NCBI RefSeq assembly: GCF_008828755.2
Contig: NZ_QBLM01000001.1
Span: 372,001 to 436,000 of the forward strand
DNA length: 64,000 bases
From: [Borrelia] turdi
GTDB taxonomy: Bacteria > Spirochaetota > Spirochaetia > Borreliales > Borreliaceae
Direction of reading: 5' to 3'
Every line of letters starts with the position of its first letter. Positions within the stretch are counted from its first letter, which is position 1. The notes under the pieces are model-generated. The model saw nothing but the letters and a program-made list of their open reading frames with translations. It made no database searches and was not told the DNA's origin. The position numbers and the translations under genes are program-made. Shown here piece by piece: positions 47,764 through 57,374 of the stretch.

Positions 47764-48450
47764 CTATATATTCATACGTATATATTCTCTTAAGTCTTTA
47801 TAATTATGAAAAATAAAATCAACCATCTCTTTGCAATTTATATTCTTTTTTGAAAAAAAAGCTGCTTTCATTGAAACGTTTTTAGCACCCAAAATGTCAT
47901 ATTCATAAGAATTCCCTACATACAAAATATTATTACTACTTAAATTTAAATCCTCAATAACTTTTAAAAAAGGCGCTTTATGTGGCTTTAAATATCCAGT
48001 ATCTTCTGAGGAATAAAGAATATCCCAAAAACTGTCTTGAATGCCTAATAAATTTTTGACACGACCTAAAATAGGAAAGTCTGACATTACTCCTAATTTT
48101 ATTCCCTTAAATTTAAGCCAATAAATTAAATCTTGAACGCCAAGATATGGCTTGAGTTTTTTAAACTTATCGCTAAAAATCTGACTGTAATATATTTTAT
48201 TTAATAAAAAAGAACATCTATTCTCATTAAGATTCAAATGCTGAGAAAGCATTTTAACCTGAAGAGAAAACAATTCATCCCGATTTGAAGGCGAAAATTG
48301 ATTGTTTTGTAAAATTCGTATTTTTTTCCTAATCTGTTTAAAAGCTAAAAAAAACTTTACATTAGTTAAAAATTCAAAAAACATTAATTTATTTCTATCC
48401 ACCTCAGGGTATAAGGTGCCATCTAAATCAAATACTACAGCTTTAATCAT
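47764..48450 (-). CDS. HAD-superfamily hydrolase
   Basis: 228 residues. Motif I is VFDLDGTLYP (Asp8, Asp10), motif II GVMSDFPI, then a lysine near the C-terminal third and motif IV YVGNSYEYDILGAK. These place it in the HAD-like phosphatase group with a small helical cap (residues about 20-95). Substrate is unknown. Its ATG overlaps the stop of the upstream gene by 4 bases. Confidence 0.87.
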   Translation of the reverse strand: MIKAVVFDLDGTLYPEVDRNKLMFFEFLTNVKFFLAFKQIRKKIRILQNNQFSPSNRDELFSLQVKMLSQHLNLNENRCSFLLNKIYYSQIFSDKFKKLKPYLGVQDLIYWLKFKGIKLGVMSDFPILGRVKNLLGIQDSFWDILYSSEDTGYLKPHKAPFLKVIEDLNLSSNNILYVGNSYEYDILGAKNVSMKAAFFSKKNINCKEMVDFIFHNYKDLREYIRMNI

Positions 48451-49706
48451 GATGATTGATTATTTGCCTTTATAGGTATAGGTACTATTGGTAAATTTCT
48501 AGGAATCTTAACTCTAACTAAATGAATATAAGAGTTTGGATATCTTTTTTGAAGAGACTTTATTGAAGTTTCAGCATTAACCTCGTTAACAGAAACTCTA
48601 AAAATCCTATTTTCATCAAGAAATGGAAGAAACAAAACAACATGTTTATGAAGCACCATACCTGATAAATTACTAACATCTGTGCTAATAGATCCAAAAT
48701 AAATATATCCAGGCTCATCTAAAGCTAGACTATATAATAAAAACTCTAAATTTTCAATTTTATAGCCACGATTGTCAATATAATCAAAAAACTTAATATT
48801 ATTGACATCATTTTCCTTAATTTTAGATAAATCTAAATCCATATTAATATTATTTATCCTATAAGCAATATTACGAATCCAATCAAGACCAAAAAAAGGA
48901 TCTCTGTTAAATTCATGACTTTTAGTAAAAGCACCGCCTCTAACACCAATATGTCTAAGCTTAAGATCATCAATTCTTAAAAGTCGTCCCGTCATTGATT
49001 TATAAATTGAATCTGCTACCCATTTAACAAATCCTGAACAATTAAATCCTACAGAATCTTTTTGCAACAAACCAGTTTCTATATACACCATTTTACCATG
49101 CTCATCCATTGCACCATCAGCAACCTCAGCAATAGAAAAAGACTTAAGAGCCTTCCTTAAACTAATTACCATATTAGAAATATCTTTATAAATATCAAAA
49201 TATTCAGGAATAAAGTACCTAAAGTCAATAACCTGACCAATATAATTTATTATATTGCCAAGCGAAATTACTGCAATGTCTTCAATCTTAAAAGGCAATT
49301 TAACATCTTTATAAATTAAAGTATTTACTAAGTAAAAATCAGCACTAGAAGAAAATTTTGCAGGCTTTATTCTAATAAAAGAATCTCCTCTGTTTATGAA
49401 AAATATTTTTATCTGTTCAATACCGTCTTTACCTACTTTAATCACATAAGACCCTGGAAAAATATAATCTACATTCTTTTTTTTATTAAAAAAAGAATAG
49501 TAAACATGCCCAGAAGAAACTTCACTTGAAACTTCAATATAATAATTTTCTGTAATAAAATGCTTTATCGGACTTATTTTTTTTTGCACATAGCTTGAAT
49601 TAAAATATTTTGAATACTTAGTCCTTATATCAAAATCATAAAAAAAACTCTCAAGCGCAAAAAGATTTAGACTCTTAATTATTAATAAAAAAAATATATA
49701 TTTCAC
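48447..49706 (-). CDS. exported NlpC/P60-like putative cysteine hydrolase
   Basis: 419 residues. A signal peptide (about 1-18) is followed by a beta-rich region of about 170 residues. NCSGFVKWVADS holds Cys223 in the DCSGF-type context of NlpC/P60 enzymes, and a histidine is offered by HKHVVLFLPF (His353 or His355). If correct, it cuts peptidoglycan peptides in the periplasm. The Cys-to-His distance (about 130) is larger than usual, with an insert containing RHIGVRGG. It overlaps der by 4 bases. Confidence 0.6.
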   Translation of the reverse strand: MKYIFFLLIIKSLNLFALESFFYDFDIRTKYSKYFNSSYVQKKISPIKHFITENYYIEVSSEVSSGHVYYSFFNKKKNVDYIFPGSYVIKVGKDGIEQIKIFFINRGDSFIRIKPAKFSSSADFYLVNTLIYKDVKLPFKIEDIAVISLGNIINYIGQVIDFRYFIPEYFDIYKDISNMVISLRKALKSFSIAEVADGAMDEHGKMVYIETGLLQKDSVGFNCSGFVKWVADSIYKSMTGRLLRIDDLKLRHIGVRGGAFTKSHEFNRDPFFGLDWIRNIAYRINNINMDLDLSKIKENDVNNIKFFDYIDNRGYKIENLEFLLYSLALDEPGYIYFGSISTDVSNLSGMVLHKHVVLFLPFLDENRIFRVSVNEVNAETSIKSLQKRYPNSYIHLVRVKIPRNLPIVPIPIKANNQSS

Positions 49707-51007
49707 TTTAAATCTCTTATTTTTTCTCTCAATTCTACTAAAATTGGAATATTGTTATATCCAATTTTACGCAAATTATTTACTAAATAATTATAGTAAG
49801 AATTTGGAAAATTCTTTATTTTATTTGTAAAAAGAATAAACTTTACAGGATTGGTATTAACTTGTGTAATATATTTTATTTTATAAGAAATATTTAAATG
49901 ATAATCTTTGATCCATAAATTTAACATTTTATTTAAATCTGGAGTGCTAGTTTTAAGCTCAAGCTGATCTTTTAACTTAAAAGCCTCTTTAAAAAGAGAG
50001 TCTATACCCATCCTTTTATGAACAGAAATTCTAAATATAGGAGCAAAATTTAAAACAGGAAAAAAAAATTTCACACGACTCTTTAATGCTTCAAAATAAC
50101 CTTTAGATTTTCTCTCCACAAGATCCCACTTACTAAACACGATAATAATTCCTTTCCCCTTTTTAGCAATATAATGAGCAATCTTTTTATCCTGAGAGGT
50201 CAATTCTTCTTTAACATCAATCAACAAAAATACAATATCCACCATGTCGATTACTTTTAATGCCCTATTAACAGAATAATATTCAACAATTTCATTTACT
50301 CTTGCTCTTCGCCTTATCCCAGCTGTATCAATAATCTCAAAAACTTTGCCATTTCTAGTTAACTTAGTTTTAATAAAATCTCTAGTAGTACCGGGTTGAT
50401 CTGAAACAATTGAAATTTCACTTCTAGATAAATAATTAATAAGGGTCGATTTGCCTGAATTAGGCTTACCTATAATTCCAAGCCTAATATTAACTTCATC
50501 TTCAATATTAGCTTCACCAACTTCTGATTTTAAAAAATCTCTAAGCTTAGTAATGCCTCGACAATGAACTGCACTAACCAGAAAATAGCGCTTGAACCCT
50601 AAATTATGAAATTCATGAGCTAAAAATTCCTTATCTTTAGTGTCTACTTTGTTTAAAACCAAAATTACCTTACTACTATATTTCCTCAGTCTTTCAATAA
50701 TCTGATAATCTTCAAGTAAAATTTCATTAACATCTAAAACTAATAAAATTAAATCGACTTTTTCTAAAGAACTCAAAACTTTTTGAACAACAATTTTACT
50801 AATCTCATCTTTTAAAATCGTAAATCCACCAGTATCAATTAATTTAAAATTAAAAGAACCAACCTTACAAACCTCTTCAACTAAATCTCTAGTAACACCG
50901 TAAGTATTCTCAGTGATACTTCTTTTTGAATCTAAAATTCGATTAAATAAAGCAGATTTCCCGACATTTGGTCTACCAATAATAAGAACCTTTTTATAAC
51001 TAAGCAA
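49703..51007 (-). CDS. der: ribosome assembly GTPase Der (EngA)
   Basis: 434 residues with two tandem GTPase domains: GRPNVGKSALF near residue 11 with DTGGF and NKVD, and GKPNSGKSTLI near residue 185 with DTAGI and SKWD. The C-terminal KH-like domain (about 345-434) is present. Der is essential for 50S subunit maturation. It appears to be first gene of the minus-strand operon ending at the pheT terminator. Confidence 0.96.
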   Translation of the reverse strand: MLSYKKVLIIGRPNVGKSALFNRILDSKRSITENTYGVTRDLVEEVCKVGSFNFKLIDTGGFTILKDEISKIVVQKVLSSLEKVDLILLVLDVNEILLEDYQIIERLRKYSSKVILVLNKVDTKDKEFLAHEFHNLGFKRYFLVSAVHCRGITKLRDFLKSEVGEANIEDEVNIRLGIIGKPNSGKSTLINYLSRSEISIVSDQPGTTRDFIKTKLTRNGKVFEIIDTAGIRRRARVNEIVEYYSVNRALKVIDMVDIVFLLIDVKEELTSQDKKIAHYIAKKGKGIIIVFSKWDLVERKSKGYFEALKSRVKFFFPVLNFAPIFRISVHKRMGIDSLFKEAFKLKDQLELKTSTPDLNKMLNLWIKDYHLNISYKIKYITQVNTNPVKFILFTNKIKNFPNSYYNYLVNNLRKIGYNNIPILVELREKIRDLK

Positions 51008-51093
51008 AGCAAATACACCTCTTTATTTATTCCGATATTTCCATTATAATATCAAATATTAGTATTTATGCCAATTGCAAATGAGTGTTTATA

Positions 51094-51840
51094 TTGAAAA
51101 GAAAAAAAAGCTCAAGCTCAACCAAATCAGACACACTTTTAATTTTAGTTGCTATTATTTTAACAATAATTAGCGCAGTATTAATAACTAAAAATCCACT
51201 GATTATGCACATTTTTAAGGAGAAAAACTACGATAACAATTTGTTTGAATCAAGCCAAACACCAAACAATCAATTAATTGAAGCTGTAAAAGACACCAAT
51301 AAAAATACAAATATAAAAATGCTTAAAAATGAAAATTTTTTAATCCAGCCACCAGAAATAAAAAAACTTGAAGAAGAACTCAATCAAAATCAAAGAAATA
51401 ATAACCTTAAAAACAAAAAATTTATTAAACTTTATTTTATAAAAGTCACTCCAGAAGGCTATTTTTTAAGACAAACTGTAAAACGAGCTATATATTACGA
51501 CAAAAATATTCTTGAAGAAACGCTAAAATCTTTAATCAAAGGGCCAAATGAATACGAGCTAAAAAATAATTTTTTAAGTTTAATCCCTATAAAAACTAAG
51601 CTGTTAAGCTTAAGCCTAAGCGAAGGAATTGCCAAAATAAACTTGTCTAAAGAATTTTATGAAAATAGTTTCGGAATTGAGGGAATAATTAATCAAATCG
51701 CTCAAATAACCTTAACATGTATTGAAATTAAAGGAATTTCTGGAATAATTTTAACAATAGAAAATAATCCAATAATACTTGAGGAATTAAACTTAAACTT
51801 CTCAGGAATATTAAATAAAAAGATTTTAGACAAATATTAA
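51094..51840 (+). CDS. membrane-anchored GerMN-domain protein
   Basis: About 248 residues. One membrane segment (LLILVAIILTIISAVLI) follows a basic N-terminus. The C-terminal 120 residues match the GerMN domain (FIKLYFIKVTPEGYFLR, TLKSLIKGPNEYE, GIAKINLSKEF, GIEGIINQIAQITLTC). I choose TTG at 51094, which has GAGTG 7 bases upstream as in cheY; a GTG at 51085 adds three residues. It ends in a 4-base overlap with convergent tlyA. Confidence 0.8.
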   Translation: MKRKKSSSSTKSDTLLILVAIILTIISAVLITKNPLIMHIFKEKNYDNNLFESSQTPNNQLIEAVKDTNKNTNIKMLKNENFLIQPPEIKKLEEELNQNQRNNNLKNKKFIKLYFIKVTPEGYFLRQTVKRAIYYDKNILEETLKSLIKGPNEYELKNNFLSLIPIKTKLLSLSLSEGIAKINLSKEFYENSFGIEGIINQIAQITLTCIEIKGISGIILTIENNPIILEELNLNFSGILNKKILDKY

Positions 51841-52628
51841 AATTCAATGTTATTAATCAATTGCATAGAACTTGCAATATCTAAAACACTTGACCTAACA
51901 ACTAAAAACATAAATTCTTGATTGCCTTTTTTACCTTTGGTTTTTAGCTTTAATATATTTTTAACTTGTAATTTATTTTTATAGAACTTTTCAATTACAC
52001 TTTGCAAAATCATCTTTAAATACTTGCCATTCACAACACCATTAAAATTTTTTATATCTAAATTTAAACCTTTAAGCTCAAACTGAGGCTTGATCAAAAC
52101 TATAATAAAATTATCAGAAAGTTTATTTATTAAATTTACACATATGCTTATTGATGATCTAAAAGAAACATCTACAACGGCAAAATTAGGCACAATTTCA
52201 AATTCTATAACATCAAAAATATTAGTTCTCTCTAAAACTCTAACTCTTGGATCAATTCTCAATTTATAAGAAAGTTGATTAATGCCTACATCAATTGAAT
52301 AAACAAAATTAGCACCACACTGCAATAGGCAATCAGTAAAACCACCTGTTGAAGAACCAACATCAACACAAATCTTATTTTTAACTTCGATCTTAAAATC
52401 CTCAAGAGCTTCTAAAAGCTTATACCCCCCCCTTGATACAAATACTTGAAAAGTATTCTCAACTAAATCTATTTTACTTGTTTTGTTTATTAACATTTTA
52501 GGATTTTTTTCTTTATGAGAATTTACATATACATTCCCTGTTAAAATCAAAACTATTAATTCTTCTCGTGTTTTTTCTGGATACCTTTTACAAAGTATAT
52601 TTAATAAATTATTTCTGAATCCTTTCAA
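51837..52628 (-). CDS. tlyA: TlyA-family rRNA 2'-O-methyltransferase
   Basis: 263 residues: an N-terminal S4 RNA-binding domain (about 1-60, LILTGNVYVNS) and an FtsJ-like Rossmann methyltransferase domain (SRGGYKLLEAL, VDVGSSTGGFTDCLL, VVDVSF, LIKPQFE). In other bacteria TlyA methylates 16S and 23S rRNA and sets capreomycin sensitivity; the name haemolysin is historical. The start is TTG at 52628, inside the end of the upstream gene. Confidence 0.9.
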   Translation of the reverse strand: MKGFRNNLLNILCKRYPEKTREELIVLILTGNVYVNSHKEKNPKMLINKTSKIDLVENTFQVFVSRGGYKLLEALEDFKIEVKNKICVDVGSSTGGFTDCLLQCGANFVYSIDVGINQLSYKLRIDPRVRVLERTNIFDVIEFEIVPNFAVVDVSFRSSISICVNLINKLSDNFIIVLIKPQFELKGLNLDIKNFNGVVNGKYLKMILQSVIEKFYKNKLQVKNILKLKTKGKKGNQEFMFLVVRSSVLDIASSMQLINNIEF

Positions 52629-53397
52629 TTTTTAAAGCACGGCCTGTCTTTAAACTAGAAGTAATAATAACTCCCTGTAAAATTATATCATCTTCTACAA
52701 CTTCAGCTCTTAAAGAAGTATATTCAAGCAAACCTTTAAGAGAAATATCAGGATTAAATCCTATTACAGAATTTAATCCACCTGTCATTCCAACATCACT
52801 AATATAGGCTGTCCCTTTTGACAATATCCTTTCATCCTTAGTCATAACATGAGTATGAGTACCAACTATGCCTGTTACAAGTCCATTTAAAAAATATCCA
52901 AAACTTTCTTTTTCATAATTACTCTCAGCATGAAAATCTACAAAAATAGTTCTAACCTTATTGCTTAGCATATTAACCAATTTTTTTGTGTTATCAAAAG
53001 GATTCTTGACAATAAAATTCATATTTAAAACCCCTTGAACATTAACCACAGCAACCCTTTCATCTCTAATAGTCAAAAAACAATAACCATGCCCATCTAA
53101 CAAATCTGAAAAATTATTTGGCCTTAAGATATACGTCTGCTTATTTAAGTAATCATTTATTTTGTAATTAGAATATACATGATTACCAGTAGTAATAACA
53201 TTAACGCCCGATCTAAAAAGATTATTTGCTATTTCTGGAGTTATTCCAAAACCATTTGAAGAATTTTCTCCATTAGCAATTACCAAATCTATTCTATACT
53301 TGTTCTTAATATTTTTAAGATTAAAAAAAACCTTTTTTAATCCACTCTCGCCTATTATATCCCCAATTATTAAGGTTTTAATAGTACTATCTGGCAT
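52609..53397 (-). CDS. YmdB-type metallophosphoesterase
   Basis: About 262 residues. Motifs GDIIGESGL, NGENSSNGFGI, TGNHVY, FHAESNYEKE and GTHTHVMTKDE match the YmdB/DR1281 family, a dimetal 2',3'-cAMP phosphodiesterase in Bacillus. The start is put at the ATG at 53397, which gives the normal family N-terminus; a GTG at 53418 lies in the end of rny. The rny-ymdB pair is common in bacteria and links it to RNA turnover. Confidence 0.88.
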   Translation of the reverse strand: MPDSTIKTLIIGDIIGESGLKKVFFNLKNIKNKYRIDLVIANGENSSNGFGITPEIANNLFRSGVNVITTGNHVYSNYKINDYLNKQTYILRPNNFSDLLDGHGYCFLTIRDERVAVVNVQGVLNMNFIVKNPFDNTKKLVNMLSNKVRTIFVDFHAESNYEKESFGYFLNGLVTGIVGTHTHVMTKDERILSKGTAYISDVGMTGGLNSVIGFNPDISLKGLLEYTSLRAEVVEDDIILQGVIITSSLKTGRALKIERIQK

Positions 53398-54919
53398 ATT
53401 CAATAACTCTGGTTTCACGAATAATTGTAACTTTAATTTTTCCAGGATACCTCATTTCAGCTTCTATTTTCTTAGCAATGCCTCTTGCAAGCAAAATTGA
53501 TTTTTCATCATTAACTAAAGCATTGTCAACAATAATCCTAACCTCGCGACCAGCTTGAATAGCATAACATTTTTGAACACCTTCAAAACTATAAGCAATA
53601 TCTTCAAGTCTTTTAAGTCTATTTATATAGTTATTTAAACTTTCCCGCCTTGCTCCAGGACGAGATGCCGAAATAGCGTCTGCTATTTGAACAACAATAG
53701 CTTCAAGACTCTCGGGTTTTACTTCGTTATGATGAGCAGCAATAGCATTAACAACAATTTCACTTTCGCCGCAACTTTGAGCAAGTTCGGCGCCAGTAAT
53801 GGCATGTCCTTCGCTATTTTCAGAAATACTTTCCATTCCTTTTCCAATATCATGCAAAAGACAGGCTCTTTTTACTACAATAGGGTCTAATTTCATCTCT
53901 TTAGCTAAAATTTCTCCTATTATAGCCGTTTCTTTAGAATGGCTTAAAACATTTTGACCATAACTACTTCTAAAATAAAGCCTTCCCAACCCTCTAATAA
54001 GTCTCTTATCAAGACCATGGATGTTAAGATCAAAAACTACTTTTTCACCTTCTTCTTGAATAATGCTATTTATCTCATTAGTAACATTATATACAACTTC
54101 CTCAATCCTAGCAGGATGAATTCTACCATCTGTAACAAGTCTTTCTAAGGTTCTCTTGGCAAGCTCTTTTCTTATTGGATCAAAACAAGATATAACAACA
54201 GCCTCAGGAGTATCATCAATAATAATATCGGCTCCTATTAAAGTCTCAAGAGCCCTAATATTGCGCCCTTCTTTACCTATAATCCTGCCTTTCATTTCAT
54301 CATTGGGTAATTCAACAGAAGCTACTGTAAACTCCGAACTTACCTCTGTAACAATACGCTGCATAGTAGATACTATAATATCTTTTGCAACTTTATCTGC
54401 TAATAACTGGGCCTCCTGTTCACTTTTATTAATAATAACTTGAACATCTCTTCTAGACTCATGCTCAACTTTTTCAATTACAATTTTTCTTGCATCTTCT
54501 CTTGTAAGACCAGAAATATTTTCCAATCTCTTAACAAGATCAGCCTCTTTTTCCCTTATTGCTTTTTCTTTTTGTTCAAATTCTTTAATTTTAAAATCAA
54601 TTCTGGACTGCTGTTTATCAAGAGCAGATATCCTCTTATCTAAGGTTTCTTCTCTTTGTAATAATCTTTTTTCTAGATTAACAATCTCATTTTTCCTATC
54701 TCTTATATCCCTATCTTGCTGGTTTTTTTCTTTAAGCATTTGAGATTTTGCATTGGCAATAATTTGCCTTCTTTCATTTTCTATCTCTAATTGTGATTCT
54801 ACCCTTACTTTTGTCAGATTTTTTTCTAAATCCAATAAAGACAATCTACCTAAAAAAACTCTTACTAAAAATCCTAATATAAAGCCAGCAAAAATAGAAG
54901 AAAAAATAATATATATCAT
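53387..54919 (-). CDS. rny: ribonuclease Y
   Basis: 510 residues, a membrane endoribonuclease that starts mRNA decay. N-terminal membrane segment (about 3-22), long coiled coil (30-190), KH domain with GRIIGKEGRNIRALE, then the HD domain with HDIGKGME. AGGAG precedes the ATG by about 10 bases, next to an inverted repeat in the leader. It follows rplQ by 71 bases on the same strand. Confidence 0.95.
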   Translation of the reverse strand: MIYIIFSSIFAGFILGFLVRVFLGRLSLLDLEKNLTKVRVESQLEIENERRQIIANAKSQMLKEKNQQDRDIRDRKNEIVNLEKRLLQREETLDKRISALDKQQSRIDFKIKEFEQKEKAIREKEADLVKRLENISGLTREDARKIVIEKVEHESRRDVQVIINKSEQEAQLLADKVAKDIIVSTMQRIVTEVSSEFTVASVELPNDEMKGRIIGKEGRNIRALETLIGADIIIDDTPEAVVISCFDPIRKELAKRTLERLVTDGRIHPARIEEVVYNVTNEINSIIQEEGEKVVFDLNIHGLDKRLIRGLGRLYFRSSYGQNVLSHSKETAIIGEILAKEMKLDPIVVKRACLLHDIGKGMESISENSEGHAITGAELAQSCGESEIVVNAIAAHHNEVKPESLEAIVVQIADAISASRPGARRESLNNYINRLKRLEDIAYSFEGVQKCYAIQAGREVRIIVDNALVNDEKSILLARGIAKKIEAEMRYPGKIKVTIIRETRVIEYAR

Positions 54920-54936
54920 ATCATTTAACTCCTATG

Positions 54937-54974
54937 CTGTTTAAAAGTAATTTAAACTTTAATCTTTAAAACAG
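54937..54974 (-). repeat. inverted repeat in the rplQ-rny gap
   Basis: Arms 54937-54947 and 54964-54974 pair at 10 of 11 positions with a 16-base loop. On the minus strand the stem ends 4 bases before the rny ribosome binding site. There is no T-run, so termination is unlikely. Confidence 0.5.
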
Positions 54975-54990
54975 TGCGCTCAATCATCAA

Positions 54991-55362
54991 TTATTCAACT
55001 TTCAAAGGTTTTTCAACTAACTCTAGGATAGCCATTTCAGCTGCATCTCCATATCTTTTTCCCAATTTAATAATCCGAGTATACCCACCACTTCTTTGTC
55101 TAAAAACAGGAGAAATTTTGGTAAATAGCTTATTTAAAATATACTTATCATGTATAAATTTTGATAATTCTCGCCTATTATGCACAGTATCAACCTTCGC
55201 CTTTGTAATTAATCTTTCAGCAAATCTTTTAACTTCAAACAATTTTGCCCTAGTAGAAGAAATCTTTTCATGTTTTAAAAAAGAAATTACCATATTTTTT
55301 AAAAGCGCTCTCCTATGGCTAGATTTCCTACTCAACCTATTAAAACCCAATTTTGTTTTCAT
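54991..55362 (-). CDS. rplQ: 50S ribosomal protein L17
   Basis: 123 residues. [23 protein letters not shown] is the L17 N-terminus (Met to Asn shown is 23 long, so only [18 protein letters not shown] is diagnostic), and [19 protein letters not shown] is the conserved C-terminal stretch. Last ribosomal gene of the superoperon, 21 bases after rpoA. Confidence 0.97.
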   Translation of the reverse strand: MKTKLGFNRLSRKSSHRRALLKNMVISFLKHEKISSTRAKLFEVKRFAERLITKAKVDTVHNRRELSKFIHDKYILNKLFTKISPVFRQRSGGYTRIIKLGKRYGDAAEMAILELVEKPLKVE

Positions 55363-55383
55363 GAAACAACCTAAGCTCTCCTT

Positions 55384-56421
55384 TTATTCAGATATTTTAA
55401 CATTCTTACTCAATACAGATAAAGCATCTTCTTTAGACATTCCTAAAAACAATCGATAAGAACCAAGTTTTTCAATTATCTCTTCTAAACTTTTTTTCCC
55501 AAAATTTCTCGCCTTAGAAAGCTCTTCTGCATTTTTACTAATAAGTTCCCCTAAAGTTCTAACATTTTCTTTAACTAAACAATTTAAAGACCTAACTGAT
55601 AAATCCAATTTTTCAATACTCATATCAAGTAAGTTAGAATTTTCTGATTTTGATTTTTCAAAAGATATATTAATATTATCTTCAAAATCTACAAGAGGAA
55701 ATAAAAATTCCCTTACTATTGATGCGGCCTTTTTTATTGCATCCTTAGCAGAAATCACACCTGTAGTCCAAATTTCCATTACAAGCTTGTCATAATCTGA
55801 CCTTTGGCCAACCCTAGTATCTTCTACAGAATATGAAACTTTTTCTATAGGCGAAAATATAGAATCTAAGGCAATAACATTAACTTCTTCTAAATACTTG
55901 GAATTTTGCTCAGAAGACACATATCCTCTACCATAATTAATTTGAAATTCAAGATCTAAATTCACATCACTTGATAAAGTAGCTATAACTAAATCCTTAT
56001 TAAAAACTTCAACTCCATCTCTTTCAAAATGAGAAGCTTTCAAAACATTAGTATCTTTACCACTAACACTAAAACTTATTGTCTTTCTTTGTTCTCCTTC
56101 TCCAAGTTTCAAATGAATATTTTTAATATTAGCAATGACTTCAAGAGTATCTTCAGAAACTCCAGGAATCAAATCAAATTCACTTGAAACAACCTTTGAC
56201 GAAGAGTCTTTATTGTTAGACTGAACTCTCATAGCAGTAATTGCATATCCTTCAATAGAAGAAAGTAACACACGTCTTAAAGTATTACCTATAGTAACTC
56301 CAAAACCTCTTTCAAAAGGATATATCGTAAATTTACCATAAGCTCCATCATCTTGGCTTTTTAAAAACTCAATTTTTTCAGGTATAGTAAAATCTTTTAA
56401 AAATTTATCCACAGACATCAT
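55384..56421 (-). CDS. rpoA: RNA polymerase alpha subunit
   Basis: 345 residues. N-terminal dimerisation domain (FERGFGVTIGNTLRRVLLSS) and C-terminal domain (SVRSLNCLVKENVRTLGEL, RNFGKKSLEEI) are intact. Assembles with beta and beta' and contacts UP elements and activators. Embedded between rpsK and rplQ as usual for the alpha operon; rpsD, which often sits just before it, is absent here. Confidence 0.97.
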   Translation of the reverse strand: MMSVDKFLKDFTIPEKIEFLKSQDDGAYGKFTIYPFERGFGVTIGNTLRRVLLSSIEGYAITAMRVQSNNKDSSSKVVSSEFDLIPGVSEDTLEVIANIKNIHLKLGEGEQRKTISFSVSGKDTNVLKASHFERDGVEVFNKDLVIATLSSDVNLDLEFQINYGRGYVSSEQNSKYLEEVNVIALDSIFSPIEKVSYSVEDTRVGQRSDYDKLVMEIWTTGVISAKDAIKKAASIVREFLFPLVDFEDNINISFEKSKSENSNLLDMSIEKLDLSVRSLNCLVKENVRTLGELISKNAEELSKARNFGKKSLEEIIEKLGSYRLFLGMSKEDALSVLSKNVKISE

Positions 56422-56433
56422 AACTCCTTCTAG

Positions 56434-56826
56434 CTAAACTCGTCTGGTTTTTTTCGGCCTGCACCCATTATGAGGGATAGGGGTAATATCTGAAATTGAT
56501 TTTACAGTCATCCCAATCGAACCAATAGCTCTTATTGCAGATTCTCTGCCAATACCTGGACCTTTTATATACACATGAACATAATTAATCCCAAAATCTC
56601 TCACTTTATTTAAAGCAGATTCTGCTGTTATTTGAGCAGCATATGGAGTCGACTTTTTAGCCCCTTTAAACCCCATCCCACCAGCACTTGCCCAAGCTAA
56701 AGCATTCCCCTTTATATCAGACACAGTAACTATGGTATTATTAAAAGTAGCTTGTATATAAACTTTTCCTTCTCCGATATTTCTTTTAATTTTTTTTTTA
56801 CTATTAGTTGATAATTTTGCGCTCAA
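56434..56826 (-). CDS. rpsK: 30S ribosomal protein S11
   Basis: 130 residues. [33 protein letters not shown] and [15 protein letters not shown] are conserved S11 segments of the platform. I use the TTG at 56826, because GGAGGG lies 4 bases upstream; an in-frame TTG at 56838 would put that site inside the gene. Confidence 0.95.
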   Translation of the reverse strand: MSAKLSTNSKKKIKRNIGEGKVYIQATFNNTIVTVSDIKGNALAWASAGGMGFKGAKKSTPYAAQITAESALNKVRDFGINYVHVYIKGPGIGRESAIRAIGSIGMTVKSISDITPIPHNGCRPKKTRRV

Positions 56827-56853
56827 CTTGCCCTCCAAATCTTAAAAACTATT

Positions 56854-57231
56854 TCATTTGCTAGCTATTTTCTTATTAGCTACAGTTTTTCTTTTTCCTT
56901 TTCTAGTCCTTGCATTCGTTTTAGTTCTCTGTCCTCTCAAAGGTAATCCTTTTCTATGCCTAACACCCCTATAACATGCTATATCCATAAGTCTTTTAAT
57001 AGACATAGCAACTTCACTTCTAAGTTTTCCTTCTACAACATAATCACTCTCAATTACCTTCCTAAGTCGATTAACCTCATCATTATCCAAATCTTTAGCA
57101 ATTTTACTTGGAGAGATACTTGCCCTATCGCAAACTTCCAAGGCTCTCGTTCTACCTATACCATAAATAGAAGTAAGAGCTATTTTTAATTGTTTATTAC
57201 TTGGTAAATCTATTCCCGATATTCTAGCCAT
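56854..57231 (-). CDS. rpsM: 30S ribosomal protein S13
   Basis: 125 residues. [22 protein letters not shown] and the basic tail [20 protein letters not shown] are typical. Head protein contacting the P-site tRNA and L5. Next gene rpsK starts 28 bases downstream. Confidence 0.97.
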   Translation of the reverse strand: MARISGIDLPSNKQLKIALTSIYGIGRTRALEVCDRASISPSKIAKDLDNDEVNRLRKVIESDYVVEGKLRSEVAMSIKRLMDIACYRGVRHRKGLPLRGQRTKTNARTRKGKRKTVANKKIASK

Positions 57232-57248
57232 CTTATTTCCTCTAATTT

Positions 57249-57362
57249 TTACTTTTGCCTTTGCTTGTGCTTTAAATTATCACAAATAATCCTTAATATA
57301 CCTTTTCTTTTTATAACTTTACATTTTTCACAAATTGGCTTTACACTTGCCCTAACTTTCAT
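57249..57362 (-). CDS. rpmJ: 50S ribosomal protein L36
   Basis: 37 residues read directly from the minus strand: it begins [16 protein letters not shown] and ends KHKQRQK, the bacterial L36 with zinc ligands Cys11, Cys14 and Cys27 and a histidine near 32. It lies between secY and rpsM, the usual place. Confidence 0.95.
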   Translation of the reverse strand: MKVRASVKPICEKCKVIKRKGILRIICDNLKHKQRQK

Positions 57363-57374
57363 AGTCAAACACTC

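Noticed and set aside
54156-54443. Open frames antisense to rny and to the giant coiled-coil gene
   Set aside because: They mirror strongly coding minus-strand genes and lack start signals.
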